This document shows, one piece after another, positions 18,766-26,575 of a stretch of 64,000 nt of DNA. Position 1 is the first letter of the stretch. Every line of letters starts with the position of its first letter. This DNA comes from Photobacterium marinum (GTDB lineage: Bacteria; Pseudomonadota; Gammaproteobacteria; Enterobacterales; Vibrionaceae). Both the position numbers and the translations under genes were made by a program. The notes under the pieces are model-generated. The model was not told the origin of the DNA. It did no database searches and worked only from the letters and a program-made list of their open reading frames with translations. The DNA lies in contig NZ_AMZO01000015.1 of NCBI RefSeq assembly GCF_000331515.1, positions 1-64,000 on the forward strand. Direction: 5' to 3'.

Positions 18766-20310
18766 TTATGGGATCAGCAATGTCGGTTTGGTTTCGTAAG
18801 ACAGGGCAAAATCAATTTCCCAGCTCATGCCATTCATATTGAGCCGGCCGTCAGGAATGCCTTCTAATCCAGGTTGGCCGGTATCAGCGACTTCCCATTG
18901 TTGAGTTCTGGGATTGTTGATGTTACTGAAGTTATCGCCTTGGCTGGCATCATCTAAGGTATAGAGGTACTTTTTATCGTTAAATTTGGCGGCACCGTAT
19001 ACTCGTACGCTGTGTCCACCCTGCCAGTCTCCGTTAATGTCATACCAACTGAAGAGAATTGTAACGGCCCGTCCTTGGCTAAGCTGATCGAAAATCCATT
19101 CCCAGGTTGGATTTGCACCTTCTTGCGTTGACGTGATATCTCCCATCAGTACTGTTCCGTTGTCACAGTCTGCGCCACTGCCCAGTAAAGCAGAATCGCT
19201 ACCCTGATGTCGGAATTCAGTGACAGCTTGCGAGCCTGAATCGTTGAGGTAGCCGAAGACGCCTCGGATTAAGCCGCAAAATGAGGTATATCCTCCACTG
19301 TTCAGATCTAGAACGCCGGCCCGACGGCTGTAACTGTCAATGTTGGCGACCAGGCTGTTCTCAGGCTCAGCTACCCAGAACAGGACGTCCCCGGCCGAGC
19401 TGACTTTTCCGATTCCCCGAATATGTAACTGTGGCAGGCGCCATAGCAGAGGAAGATTATCGTACCTGTCTTCCAGGTACTGAAGGGCATTGGCATGGGC
19501 GATAGGTATGCATTGGTTTCGGCCTGCATCAAGATTAGGTTGATCTGCCTGAATAATTTGAATTGGGAAGAGTAGATCATCCGGCAGGCCTGGAGTTGGG
19601 CTGACAGGCTGAGGAGGGCGCCCAAGTGTCAGGGAGTTAGGAATTGATGAGGATACCGGACTGATACGCCCGTCTATATGCCCGGCCCCTTCTGAATTGA
19701 CTACAGCAGGATTTACCGCAAAGTCTTGTGGTACGAATCGATTAGCAAGTTGGGCAATATCAACAATGGTTGGCAGCGGTTGTTGGCTGAACAATACTGT
19801 TGCTCTCAGGAATTTTTTTTGTCCCTGCCCGTCAATACCCGGGCGGAGATCAAAGTAGACAGTAGCTTCTGGTTGGGATGGTGATCGGCCTGAGAAATCC
19901 TGGATATCAGGATGCTGATTGCCTTTGTTCCAGCCGGAGCTGTAGCGCCTGTCTGATTTAAACGCTACCTGAGAGCCTGGCACAAAAAGGTTATCGATAA
20001 CCCAGCTGGCTTGTCCGCCCCGGCTACTGGTGTAGGTGAATACATTGATATAGCCCGGCCCTGCGGCTTTACCAAATCTGTCTTTTAGCCTGTCAGGTTT
20101 GACTCTCAGTTGTCCCCAGTCACTGTTGCTGATTTTGCCGATTTCAAGGTCAAAACTGATCTGCTCGAAAACAACGGCATCAGTGCGAGGTGTTAGTTGA
20201 GTTACTGGTAGCTGCCTGTCTGGGGAATGATGCCGGTGTTTTGCACTTGCCTGAGGTAGAAATAGCAGCAGGAACAACAAGCCTAAAATACTCGTTTTGA
20301 TTACTTTCAT
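18766..20310 (-). CDS. exported protein with putative papain-like Cys-His-Asp triad
   Basis: I do not recognise a named family for this 514-residue protein. A signal peptide (residues 1-23, L-L-F-L-L-L-F-L-P-Q-A-S-A) is followed by a beta-rich N-terminal half (residues ~45-180) and a proline-rich linker (~225-250). The C-terminal half has N-Q-C-I-P-I-A-H-A-N-A-L (Cys267), W-Q-G-G-H-S-V-R-V-Y-G (His433) and Y-T-L-D-D-A-S-Q-G-D (Asp453/454). The order Cys, then His in a G-G-H strand, then Asp is that of C39/papain-like peptidases, where Gln just before Cys helps form the oxyanion hole (Q266). Other cysteines (345, 382) may form a disulfide. It may thus be a secreted peptidase or transpeptidase, but the triad is an inference from motifs. 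It is followed upstream by another exported protein gene. Confidence 0.7.
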   Translation of the reverse strand: MKVIKTSILGLLFLLLFLPQASAKHRHHSPDRQLPVTQLTPRTDAVVFEQISFDLEIGKISNSDWGQLRVKPDRLKDRFGKAAGPGYINVFTYTSSRGGQASWVIDNLFVPGSQVAFKSDRRYSSGWNKGNQHPDIQDFSGRSPSQPEATVYFDLRPGIDGQGQKKFLRATVLFSQQPLPTIVDIAQLANRFVPQDFAVNPAVVNSEGAGHIDGRISPVSSSIPNSLTLGRPPQPVSPTPGLPDDLLFPIQIIQADQPNLDAGRNQCIPIAHANALQYLEDRYDNLPLLWRLPQLHIRGIGKVSSAGDVLFWVAEPENSLVANIDSYSRRAGVLDLNSGGYTSFCGLIRGVFGYLNDSGSQAVTEFRHQGSDSALLGSGADCDNGTVLMGDITSTQEGANPTWEWIFDQLSQGRAVTILFSWYDINGDWQGGHSVRVYGAAKFNDKKYLYTLDDASQGDNFSNINNPRTQQWEVADTGQPGLEGIPDGRLNMNGMSWEIDFALSYETKPTLLIP

Positions 20311-20493
20311 GGTTGTACTCTCTAATGCTGCCGGTGCATAAAAAACACCGATAGTGATTGAGTTTGTTTGCTGTCAGAGCTGAACTCAGTCTATTGAAAA
20401 GTTGAAAAATTAATCAAAATTATAGCTGGGAAGTTAGCGGTAATTGGCTCTCAAAAGTGCAAATACCCCTTTAGCGTTAAGGGATATGAGCCC

Positions 20494-21936
20494 CTAATGC
20501 GGGTTGACTGATGGCGGCAAAAATAAAGCCTCCAGCATGAAAGGCTCATCAAAGTGTCGCTCGCCGATAAAGGCGGTGGCGTGATGACCGTATTGGCGCA
20601 TTGCTCCTGGGGATTTCACGCCGAATGGCCACAGATAAAAGCGCTCTGAACGTCGGCTATCGGGAAGCATTCCCTGTTGATCAAATAGGCTTTTATAGCT
20701 GCTGTTGTTTCGTGGCAGGCTACGTAATTGGTTATAACTCTGCAGAATTAGAGGACGTGCCTGAGGATTGTTGTCGCTCCAGTTCACATCTTTGATCATA
20801 TGCTCGCCGTGGGAGAGGGTGATGCGTAACGAATTAGTCGTCTTATTCCGGTACACAGACCAGGTAACAGGTGATTCTGTGTCCGCTTGCTTTGGGGCAA
20901 ACTTCAGTAAAGGGTTAAGAGTAAATACCATGTGGTAACAGCCACAGTGGTGGATACTGTCGAGTATAAGCGGCTGACCTTGATGATCCAGAGTCAGGCG
21001 AACCAGAACAGCATCAAACTTGCCTGCATAGGGATCGAATTTGGACTTTGCTGTGCGATTCGCAAACCAGAGACTGTAATGAAGCTGGAGCAGAGTCCGT
21101 CCGTGAAAACGGGTATAGCTGTGGCCAAGATACAGAGTCGGTTGGCTGATATTAACGCCGGGTTTGCCATCGGCGAGAAACGCCACCTGTCCGGGTTTGT
21201 CATCATTTGAAGCCGTTTCAATAATAAATTCCGGCGCATAGTATTTTTGTAGCTCAGCAAGCTGTGATTTTCCTAGTAATGGCCACTCGGCGTCAGATTT
21301 ATACAAAGCTTGTCGGAACCAGGAATGAATTGTTGATGAGCTTAGTGTCGGTTTATCGGCATTCCGGTAGATGATGCTGTAATCATGAACGGGTGCTATA
21401 AAATCCAGTGCGATTCGGGTATTCTCTGATTCGATAGCCGGTGCGGCAAAAAGTTTGCTGATGGGGTAGAGGCCAACCACCCGTTGCCAGCTCTGATAAC
21501 CTGACGGGATTTTGGGCGGTGATTGTTTTATCTGTAGCCAGAACTGCGCATTATTTTTGTTGTGAGTAGCGAGTTGTTCGGCGCATTTTTCCTGAATTTC
21601 AAAGTCAATGTTCGATTTGTCGGGTAAGTTTTGATATTCCACTTTGCGCTGAACAGCCGCCTGACCGGATACATAATCCAGCCAGCGGGATTTGTCCTCT
21701 GTTGATTGCATCTGCGTCAGTATGGCGATACTGAATCGGTCAAAAGCAAGATGAGGGTATTGGGTATTCCAGTGCAACTGCGCGTCTTGGACACCTTGTT
21801 GCAGCACCTGTTGTTTAAAATTCATGAGTCTGTTCAGGCATGGATCAAGCTCTGCCGGATAACTAAGGGTATTTACCGGCTGACTGGCGCAGGCAGCCAG
21901 CAGCAGGCAGATGAAAGGCAAAAGCAGTTGTTGCAT
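20494..21936 (-). CDS. lipoprotein of unknown function
   Basis: A 480-residue protein with a type II signal peptide: hydrophobic residues 3-14 and lipobox L-L-A-A-C at Cys16. No known domain was recognised. The mature part has a helical N-terminal region (~25-130), then a mixed region with strands around T-R-F-H-G-R-T-L-L-Q-L-H-Y-S-L-W-F and a H-H-C-G-C-Y-H-M-V-F segment with clustered Cys and His that could bind a metal. It ends with A-T-A-F-I-G-E-R-H-F-D-E-P-F. GAGA lies just before the ATG. It lies 183 bases before the putative exported cysteine-peptidase gene in the same direction, so the two may act together at the cell surface. Confidence 0.7.
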   Translation of the reverse strand: MQQLLLPFICLLLAACASQPVNTLSYPAELDPCLNRLMNFKQQVLQQGVQDAQLHWNTQYPHLAFDRFSIAILTQMQSTEDKSRWLDYVSGQAAVQRKVEYQNLPDKSNIDFEIQEKCAEQLATHNKNNAQFWLQIKQSPPKIPSGYQSWQRVVGLYPISKLFAAPAIESENTRIALDFIAPVHDYSIIYRNADKPTLSSSTIHSWFRQALYKSDAEWPLLGKSQLAELQKYYAPEFIIETASNDDKPGQVAFLADGKPGVNISQPTLYLGHSYTRFHGRTLLQLHYSLWFANRTAKSKFDPYAGKFDAVLVRLTLDHQGQPLILDSIHHCGCYHMVFTLNPLLKFAPKQADTESPVTWSVYRNKTTNSLRITLSHGEHMIKDVNWSDNNPQARPLILQSYNQLRSLPRNNSSYKSLFDQQGMLPDSRRSERFYLWPFGVKSPGAMRQYGHHATAFIGERHFDEPFMLEALFLPPSVNPH

Positions 21937-22015
21937 TCAGTCTCTCCGGTTACCGCTTGTTCTGTATTAAGTGTAATGCCGGATATGCAGAGGAGATGAA
22001 TGGAATGAATGAAAA

Positions 22016-22041
22016 AACAGCAGCCTGAGCAGGCTACTGTT
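22016..22041 (-). terminator. terminator of the YgiC-like gene
   Basis: On the minus strand the stem AACAGTAGCCT / AGGCTGCTGTT, with a GCTC loop, is followed by TTTTTC. It lies just after the stop of the ATP-grasp gene. Confidence 0.8.
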
Positions 22042-22061
22042 TGGTATCAGTGGAATTCTTG

Positions 22062-23225
22062 CTACAAAATGACATGAGGCAGATAGCGTGACAGATCCTG
22101 AGTCACTCGGGAGGCATCTTCCCGGATTGAAATACCGCCTGCTTTGTCATTGACCAGCCAACTGCCAATCAGGGTGTAGTTGCCGTTGAATTTTGGCAGT
22201 GGGTGATAGGCCTGGAAGATAACGCCTTCATCGCCGTATGGTCCATCAACATGCAGAGTTTGTTTGCCATTTTCGACAACAGTGATATTGGCACCTTCAC
22301 GTGAAAAGATGGGCTTAATTACGTAATCATTCAGCTTACTGGCTGCCTTGTCATCCGGGAAGTAGGCAGGAAGCAGATTCGGGTGACCTTTGAATTTCTG
22401 CCACAGCAACGGTAACAAGGCTTTGTTACTGATCACCGATTTCCACATCGGTTCAAGCCAGTTCACTTTGGCATCGGTCAGGTATTTGCTGTATTCCTCA
22501 CGGAACATAAATTCCCATGGATAGAGTTTGAACATCCAGCGGACAGGGCGATCCTGCAGATCGGTGAACTCATTTTTTCCGTTGATGCCAATATCTTCTA
22601 CATGAACAAAAGCGGTCGACAGACCAGCTTCTCTGGCACAGTCTTCAAGATACTGCACTGTTCCGCGGTCTTCTTCGGTGTCTTTGCAGCAGGAGAAGTG
22701 CAGGGTTTGTCCCGGTTGCTGTTCGGCCAGCTGAACAAAGCGTCCCATCAGTAGTTCCTGTAGCAGATTGAACTGATCTGCATCCCGGCGGATGGCACCG
22801 CTGTTTACCATATCTTCGAGCCATAGCCATTGCCAGAAGCCGGTTTCGTACAGAGATGTTGGTGTGTCTGCGTTGTTCTCATAGAGCTTTGCATGTCCTT
22901 TGCCATCGTAGGCAAAGTCAAGGCGAGAGTAGAGAGAAGGCTCTTTACGTTGCCAGGAATCGAGAACGTTCTGCCACATTGCTTCGGGGATTTGGAAGCG
23001 ATGAAGCCAGTATTCATCCCGTACGACAGTATCGACGACATCGAGACACATCTGATGGATTTCTTCCGTCGGATCTTCCAGATCTCGTTCTATCTGTTCA
23101 AGGGTGAACTGGTAGTAGGCGCTTTCATCCCAGTATGGTTCGCCGTACATGGTGTGGAAGCCAAAGCCAAATTCTGCGGCGAGATCGCGCCAGTGCGCAC
23201 GCTCCTTGCTCTCGATTCGAAGCAT
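22062..23225 (-). CDS. glutathionylspermidine synthase-like ATP-grasp ligase (YgiC/YjfC)
   Basis: A 387-residue protein of the glutathionylspermidine synthase ATP-grasp family (YgiC/YjfC). Conserved blocks are G-F-H-T-M-Y-G-E-P-Y-W-D-E near residue 22, S-R-L-D-F-A-Y near residue 100, Y-E-N-N-A-D-T-P-T-S-L-Y-E near residue 115, V-I-K-P-I-F-S-R-E-G-A-N (ATP-binding loop, ~304) and G-S-W-L-V-N-D-K-A-G-G-I-S-I near the end. The E. coli relatives lack the amidase half of Gss, and their substrate is unknown; a peptide- or polyamine-ligating role is presumed. In E. coli ygiC follows ygiB and yjfC follows yjfM. Here the matching yjfIJKLM-like operon lies at 50860-54742, so the ligase gene is detached. 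AAGGG lies 8 bases before the start. Confidence 0.85.
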   Translation of the reverse strand: MLRIESKERAHWRDLAAEFGFGFHTMYGEPYWDESAYYQFTLEQIERDLEDPTEEIHQMCLDVVDTVVRDEYWLHRFQIPEAMWQNVLDSWQRKEPSLYSRLDFAYDGKGHAKLYENNADTPTSLYETGFWQWLWLEDMVNSGAIRRDADQFNLLQELLMGRFVQLAEQQPGQTLHFSCCKDTEEDRGTVQYLEDCAREAGLSTAFVHVEDIGINGKNEFTDLQDRPVRWMFKLYPWEFMFREEYSKYLTDAKVNWLEPMWKSVISNKALLPLLWQKFKGHPNLLPAYFPDDKAASKLNDYVIKPIFSREGANITVVENGKQTLHVDGPYGDEGVIFQAYHPLPKFNGNYTLIGSWLVNDKAGGISIREDASRVTQDLSRYLPHVIL

Positions 23226-23361
23226 GGTAAACCCTTATTCATTGTTTTTACTTGCTGTCGGGCATTTTATCGGTTGTGGGATAATCGTGCAGCATCGGTG
23301 ATGCCGAATATTGGGACTTTTGTCTGATATTGCAAAAGCATCCATATCAATTAAAACCAAA

Positions 23362-23386
23362 AACGCCGGACGATATGTCCGGCGTT
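23362..23386 (-). terminator. terminator of the TrmB-family gene
   Basis: Perfect 10-bp stem AACGCCGGAC / GTCCGGCGTT with a 5-base loop. On the minus strand the stem runs into TTTTGGTTTT. Confidence 0.85.
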
Positions 23387-23412
23387 ATCAAACTATCTGT
23401 TCTATGAACGGC

Positions 23413-24237
23413 TTAGTCATTCTGGTGCTCAATGACATACATTTCGTTGGTGTTTTCATGCAGGCTGTTAACACGGAAAACATGCTGGTTTTGATCCAGC
23501 CCTTTTTCATACTCAGACAGGTAAATGTCACTGTGAATATGCTCGGCAACTAGCTTATTTATCAATGGGTTGTTGGTGTAAACGCCGACAGCTTCATTGA
23601 AGTTGGAGAAGATAAGCGAGCGGTGCATGTCGGCAACCACAATCAGGCGTCGTGACGGATAAAGCGACTCTTCATCCGGTGAGCGAGAGTACATCTCGAT
23701 ATCCGGATGCGGTTTATCCAGTTGTTTGAATGAGAACACAATGACGCGCACACCACGTTCGATGGCCTGAACCAGCTCATCTTTAAAGTCATGCAGACTG
23801 AAATCAGTATTGATATAGATTTCTTTTTCGGCATGGTTCAGTACTTCACGTACTTTTTGCTTTAGGTTTTCAAATCCGGCGACGTTGAAGATAAATTCTT
23901 TTTCATCTTCCGACATCAGATTTTTTAATTCTGTCTTGAGGTAGTGGATATTATCTATACACTTTTTCTCGATCTGTTCGAAGATCAAATCCGGGGATTT
24001 AGCTTCATACTCTTTTGTTTGACCATCACAAAGAAATATATAACCGTTGTTATATAAATTGTCGATGGAAGAGTAAACCGTCGAGCGGGACAGTGATATT
24101 TCTTTGGCAATCTTATATCCACTTGAACGTCCGTTTTGCAGCAGACACAAATAGACGAGTGCATCTGTTTTTGAAAAACCGAAAGCCATTAATTTATCAA
24201 CTAACTGAGTCAACGCTCCCCCTAAATAAATATCCAT
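23413..24237 (-). CDS. TrmB-family transcriptional regulator
   Basis: A 274-residue regulator. Residues ~10-80 form a winged helix (L-M-A-F-G-F-S-K-T-D-A-L-V-Y-L-C-L-L, then G-Y-K-I-A-K-E-I-S-L-S-R-S-T-V-Y). A coiled-coil segment around residues 80-110 and a C-terminal phospholipase-D-like effector domain (Y-I-N-T-D, then R-R-L-I-V-V-A-D) follow. This is the TrmB architecture, best known from archaeal regulators of maltose and maltodextrin transport. It lies beside the cyclodextrin/maltodextrin genes (CGTase end is 229 bases away) and is transcribed in the same direction. It is the best candidate to bind the two palindromes at 31867 and 32231, which have the T-A-C-T/A-G-T-A half-site flavour of TrmB-type operators. 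That link is inferred. Confidence 0.82.
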   Translation of the reverse strand: MDIYLGGALTQLVDKLMAFGFSKTDALVYLCLLQNGRSSGYKIAKEISLSRSTVYSSIDNLYNNGYIFLCDGQTKEYEAKSPDLIFEQIEKKCIDNIHYLKTELKNLMSEDEKEFIFNVAGFENLKQKVREVLNHAEKEIYINTDFSLHDFKDELVQAIERGVRVIVFSFKQLDKPHPDIEMYSRSPDEESLYPSRRLIVVADMHRSLIFSNFNEAVGVYTNNPLINKLVAEHIHSDIYLSEYEKGLDQNQHVFRVNSLHENTNEMYVIEHQND

Positions 24238-24354
24238 TTACATACAAATTAATACAATTCTCTCATGCTTTCCGGTCATTGGGAATGAGAATATTCAGTG
24301 TAATATCACGTTATTGCCATCTGTTTTATAAAATTTACCTCATAAAATAAAACA

Positions 24355-24374
24355 GGCCAGCAATATAGCTGGCC
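24355..24374 (-). terminator. terminator of the CGTase-like gene
   Basis: Stem GGCCAGC / GCTGGCC with a 6-base loop; the minus strand continues TGTTTTATTTT. It separates the CGTase-like gene from the TrmB-family gene downstream, which must have its own promoter or depend on read-through. Confidence 0.85.
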
Positions 24375-24465
24375 TATTAATCATTGGTTCAGGATTCTGG
24401 TCAAATTATTAAATAATTGTTCATATATCCAATCGCTTTTAAGCGGGTTGAATATAATCCTGTCC

Positions 24466-26328
24466 TTATTTCTGAATTGTACGCAAAATAACCACTTCGT
24501 TTTGTTTCAGGCTGATTTGTGCATTACCGTCAGCGACAACGACAGAGTTTGAATCCAGCAGGTTCTGATAAGTACCGTTTGCAAGACCGATATTCTGTAC
24601 ATTAACGCTGGTGGTTGGACCGATATTAGCGGCAACCAGCACTACGTCATCCCCGGCATTACGTTCGAACACCAGTACATTTTCATTTACCCAGCGTTCG
24701 ACGTAGTTGCCCTGTTGGATTGCAAAGCTGTCATCACGCAGATCGCTGAGTTTTTTGATCAACGAGTAGGCCGGTGTGCTTTGATCGAAGCCAGGCATAA
24801 CTTCACGGTTGAATGGATCGCTGCCTACCTGGCCGAAGCTGTTAACGGTAAAGTTTGCAGCGTACTGCTCGGTTCCATAGTAAATACAAGGAATACCACG
24901 GGATGTCATGATCACTGCCAGACCCAGTTCCAGACGCTGACGAGCAAAGTCTGCACTCAGGCGGCCACCAGCTTCATTGTTGCTTGGGCCGAAGGTGTTT
25001 TTGTCTGAGCGTAGCGCGGTACTGATTCGCGCCATGTCATGGTTGTCCAGGAAGGTAACCTGCCAGTCCGATGATGTGAAGGCCGTATCACGTTCTTTCA
25101 GGTAGTTGTTAAGCGTGTACATGTTTGTGCGGTTGGTAAGCACTCGCTCCATGGTGTCACGCAGTCCGAAGTCCAGTAGGGCTGAGCCGGAAGTATTGGC
25201 ATAGTCCAACGCCATTCCGTCGATACCTGTTTTAGATGTTGCACTGGCACCGAACCACTCACCGAAGAAGAAAAATCCGCGGCCTTTAGATTGAGCATAG
25301 TTGTAAAGATCGCCGGTCCAGCGCTGGATGAAAGATTTTTCCATGTGCTTGATGGCGTCGATACGGATGGCGTCAACGCCCATATCAATCCAGAATTTGG
25401 CACCGTCTGTCAGGTAGTTATAGGTAGCCTGGTTGTTTTGGTCGAAATCGGTCAGGTTGAACAGGTTGTGATGAGTGACTTGATACCAGTCGTTCCAGTT
25501 GTTAACCCCACCGTTGTGGTGATACCAGTTGGTACCGGCGGCAACATCACTCTGATAATTAGTAATGTGCTGGCCGTTGCGGTAAAGGGCACCGAATTCC
25601 ATTTCGTCATTCGGGTTAGAGTGGTTTGGTGCATAGTCCAGTACCAGCTTCATGTCGTATACCGGGCTGTGCATTTTTGCAACCAGCTCTTTGAAATCAT
25701 CAAGGGTGCCCAGGTGTTCGTCAACCTTGAAGAAGTCTTTACCCCAGTAGCCATGGTATGCCGCGTCACCGTATTGGTTGGCACCGTCAACGTTGTCGAT
25801 TGGTGGGGTGATCCAGATGGCGCCGACACCCATATCTTTCAAGTAGTCGAGTTTGTTGATCAGACCGCGGATATCGCCACCCTGGTATTTTTTCAGGTTG
25901 CTGCCATCGGCAGAATAAGAGCGACTGTCGTGACCGACGTTGTTGCTTGAATCACCATCAGAGAAGCGGTCCAGGAAGACGAAATACATGGTTCTGTCAC
26001 GCATTTCCAGTGCTGGTTTTTCGTGAATAAAGACTTGCTGGGTATCATCGTAGAAGTTGATGATATAGGTTTTGTTCGGGTCTACAGTGAAGTTTTTCTG
26101 AGGGTAGCTTTCTTGCCAGTTGCCATAGCGGTCAATTTTGAAGCTGGGTGCCAGGCTATCAGCGCCGTTGCGGAAGGTTTTGATGATTTGCCATTGGTTG
26201 TCGCCCATGTAGGTCATGGCTTCGCTTTGCCATCCGTTCGGCGTTCCTCTGAAATATGCCTGATTCCAGTCAGCAATGGCAGCCTGAGAGAAAACCAGAG
26301 CAGAGAGTAAGATCATTGATTTTTTCAT
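24466..26328 (-). CDS. secreted cyclodextrin glucanotransferase-like GH13 enzyme
   Basis: A 620-residue exported enzyme. Signal peptide residues 1-19 (cut A-I-A before D-W-N-Q). Residues 20-105 form a small beta-rich domain starting W-N-Q-A-Y-F-R-G-T-P-N-G-W, of starch-binding type. From residue 112 the GH13 (beta/alpha)8 barrel begins: M-Y-F-V-F-L-D-R-F-S-D-G-D, D-Y-A-P-N-H-S (region I), nucleophile Asp324 in D-A-I-R-I-D-A-I-K-H, acid/base Glu357 in F-F-F-G-E-W-F-G and Asp428 in F-L-D-N-H-D. A beta-sandwich domain C ends the protein. The I-K-H-M after the nucleophile, the N-L-F-N-L-T-D block and the overall run resemble, from memory, Klebsiella-type CGTase more than ordinary alpha-amylase. 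It should convert starch to cyclodextrins or maltodextrins outside the cytoplasm. The start at 26328 has AGAGGGA upstream. A plain alpha-amylase remains possible. Confidence 0.8.
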   Translation of the reverse strand: MKKSMILLSALVFSQAAIADWNQAYFRGTPNGWQSEAMTYMGDNQWQIIKTFRNGADSLAPSFKIDRYGNWQESYPQKNFTVDPNKTYIINFYDDTQQVFIHEKPALEMRDRTMYFVFLDRFSDGDSSNNVGHDSRSYSADGSNLKKYQGGDIRGLINKLDYLKDMGVGAIWITPPIDNVDGANQYGDAAYHGYWGKDFFKVDEHLGTLDDFKELVAKMHSPVYDMKLVLDYAPNHSNPNDEMEFGALYRNGQHITNYQSDVAAGTNWYHHNGGVNNWNDWYQVTHHNLFNLTDFDQNNQATYNYLTDGAKFWIDMGVDAIRIDAIKHMEKSFIQRWTGDLYNYAQSKGRGFFFFGEWFGASATSKTGIDGMALDYANTSGSALLDFGLRDTMERVLTNRTNMYTLNNYLKERDTAFTSSDWQVTFLDNHDMARISTALRSDKNTFGPSNNEAGGRLSADFARQRLELGLAVIMTSRGIPCIYYGTEQYAANFTVNSFGQVGSDPFNREVMPGFDQSTPAYSLIKKLSDLRDDSFAIQQGNYVERWVNENVLVFERNAGDDVVLVAANIGPTTSVNVQNIGLANGTYQNLLDSNSVVVADGNAQISLKQNEVVILRTIQK

Positions 26329-26375
26329 TATTCCCTCTAATTCTATCTTTATTGTTTTCACATATGTTCAAAGTA

Positions 26376-26401
26376 CCCGAATATTCAGGTGAATATCCGG
26401 G
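26376..26401. promoter_or_regulatory. 26-bp palindrome upstream of the CGTase-like gene
   Basis: Arms CCCGAATATTCA and TGAATATCCGGG (one mismatch in 12 bp) around a 2-base centre, 47 bases before the CGTase start. No T-run follows on either strand, so an operator or leader hairpin is more likely than a terminator. The sequence differs from the operators at 31867 and 32231. Confidence 0.5.
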
Positions 26402-26575
26402 CACAATGAGATTGCTTATTTACTACAGGATGTTTCTTTCTTGTTGTTAATTATGTAATGGTCTCTGCTTTTTAATCTTTCCTCCTATGTTTATATTGCG
26501 GAGCTATGAAGAGTGCAGGAACACCTTCATGATTATTTTGATTGCTTGATTAACGTGTTATCTGAAAGCCAAATA

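Noticed and set aside
24466..26328. Calling the GH13 enzyme a plain periplasmic alpha-amylase (MalS type)
   Set aside because: The arrangement of motifs after the nucleophile (A-I-K-H-M) and the adjacent cyclomaltodextrinase and porin favour a CGTase. Still not excluded without alignment.
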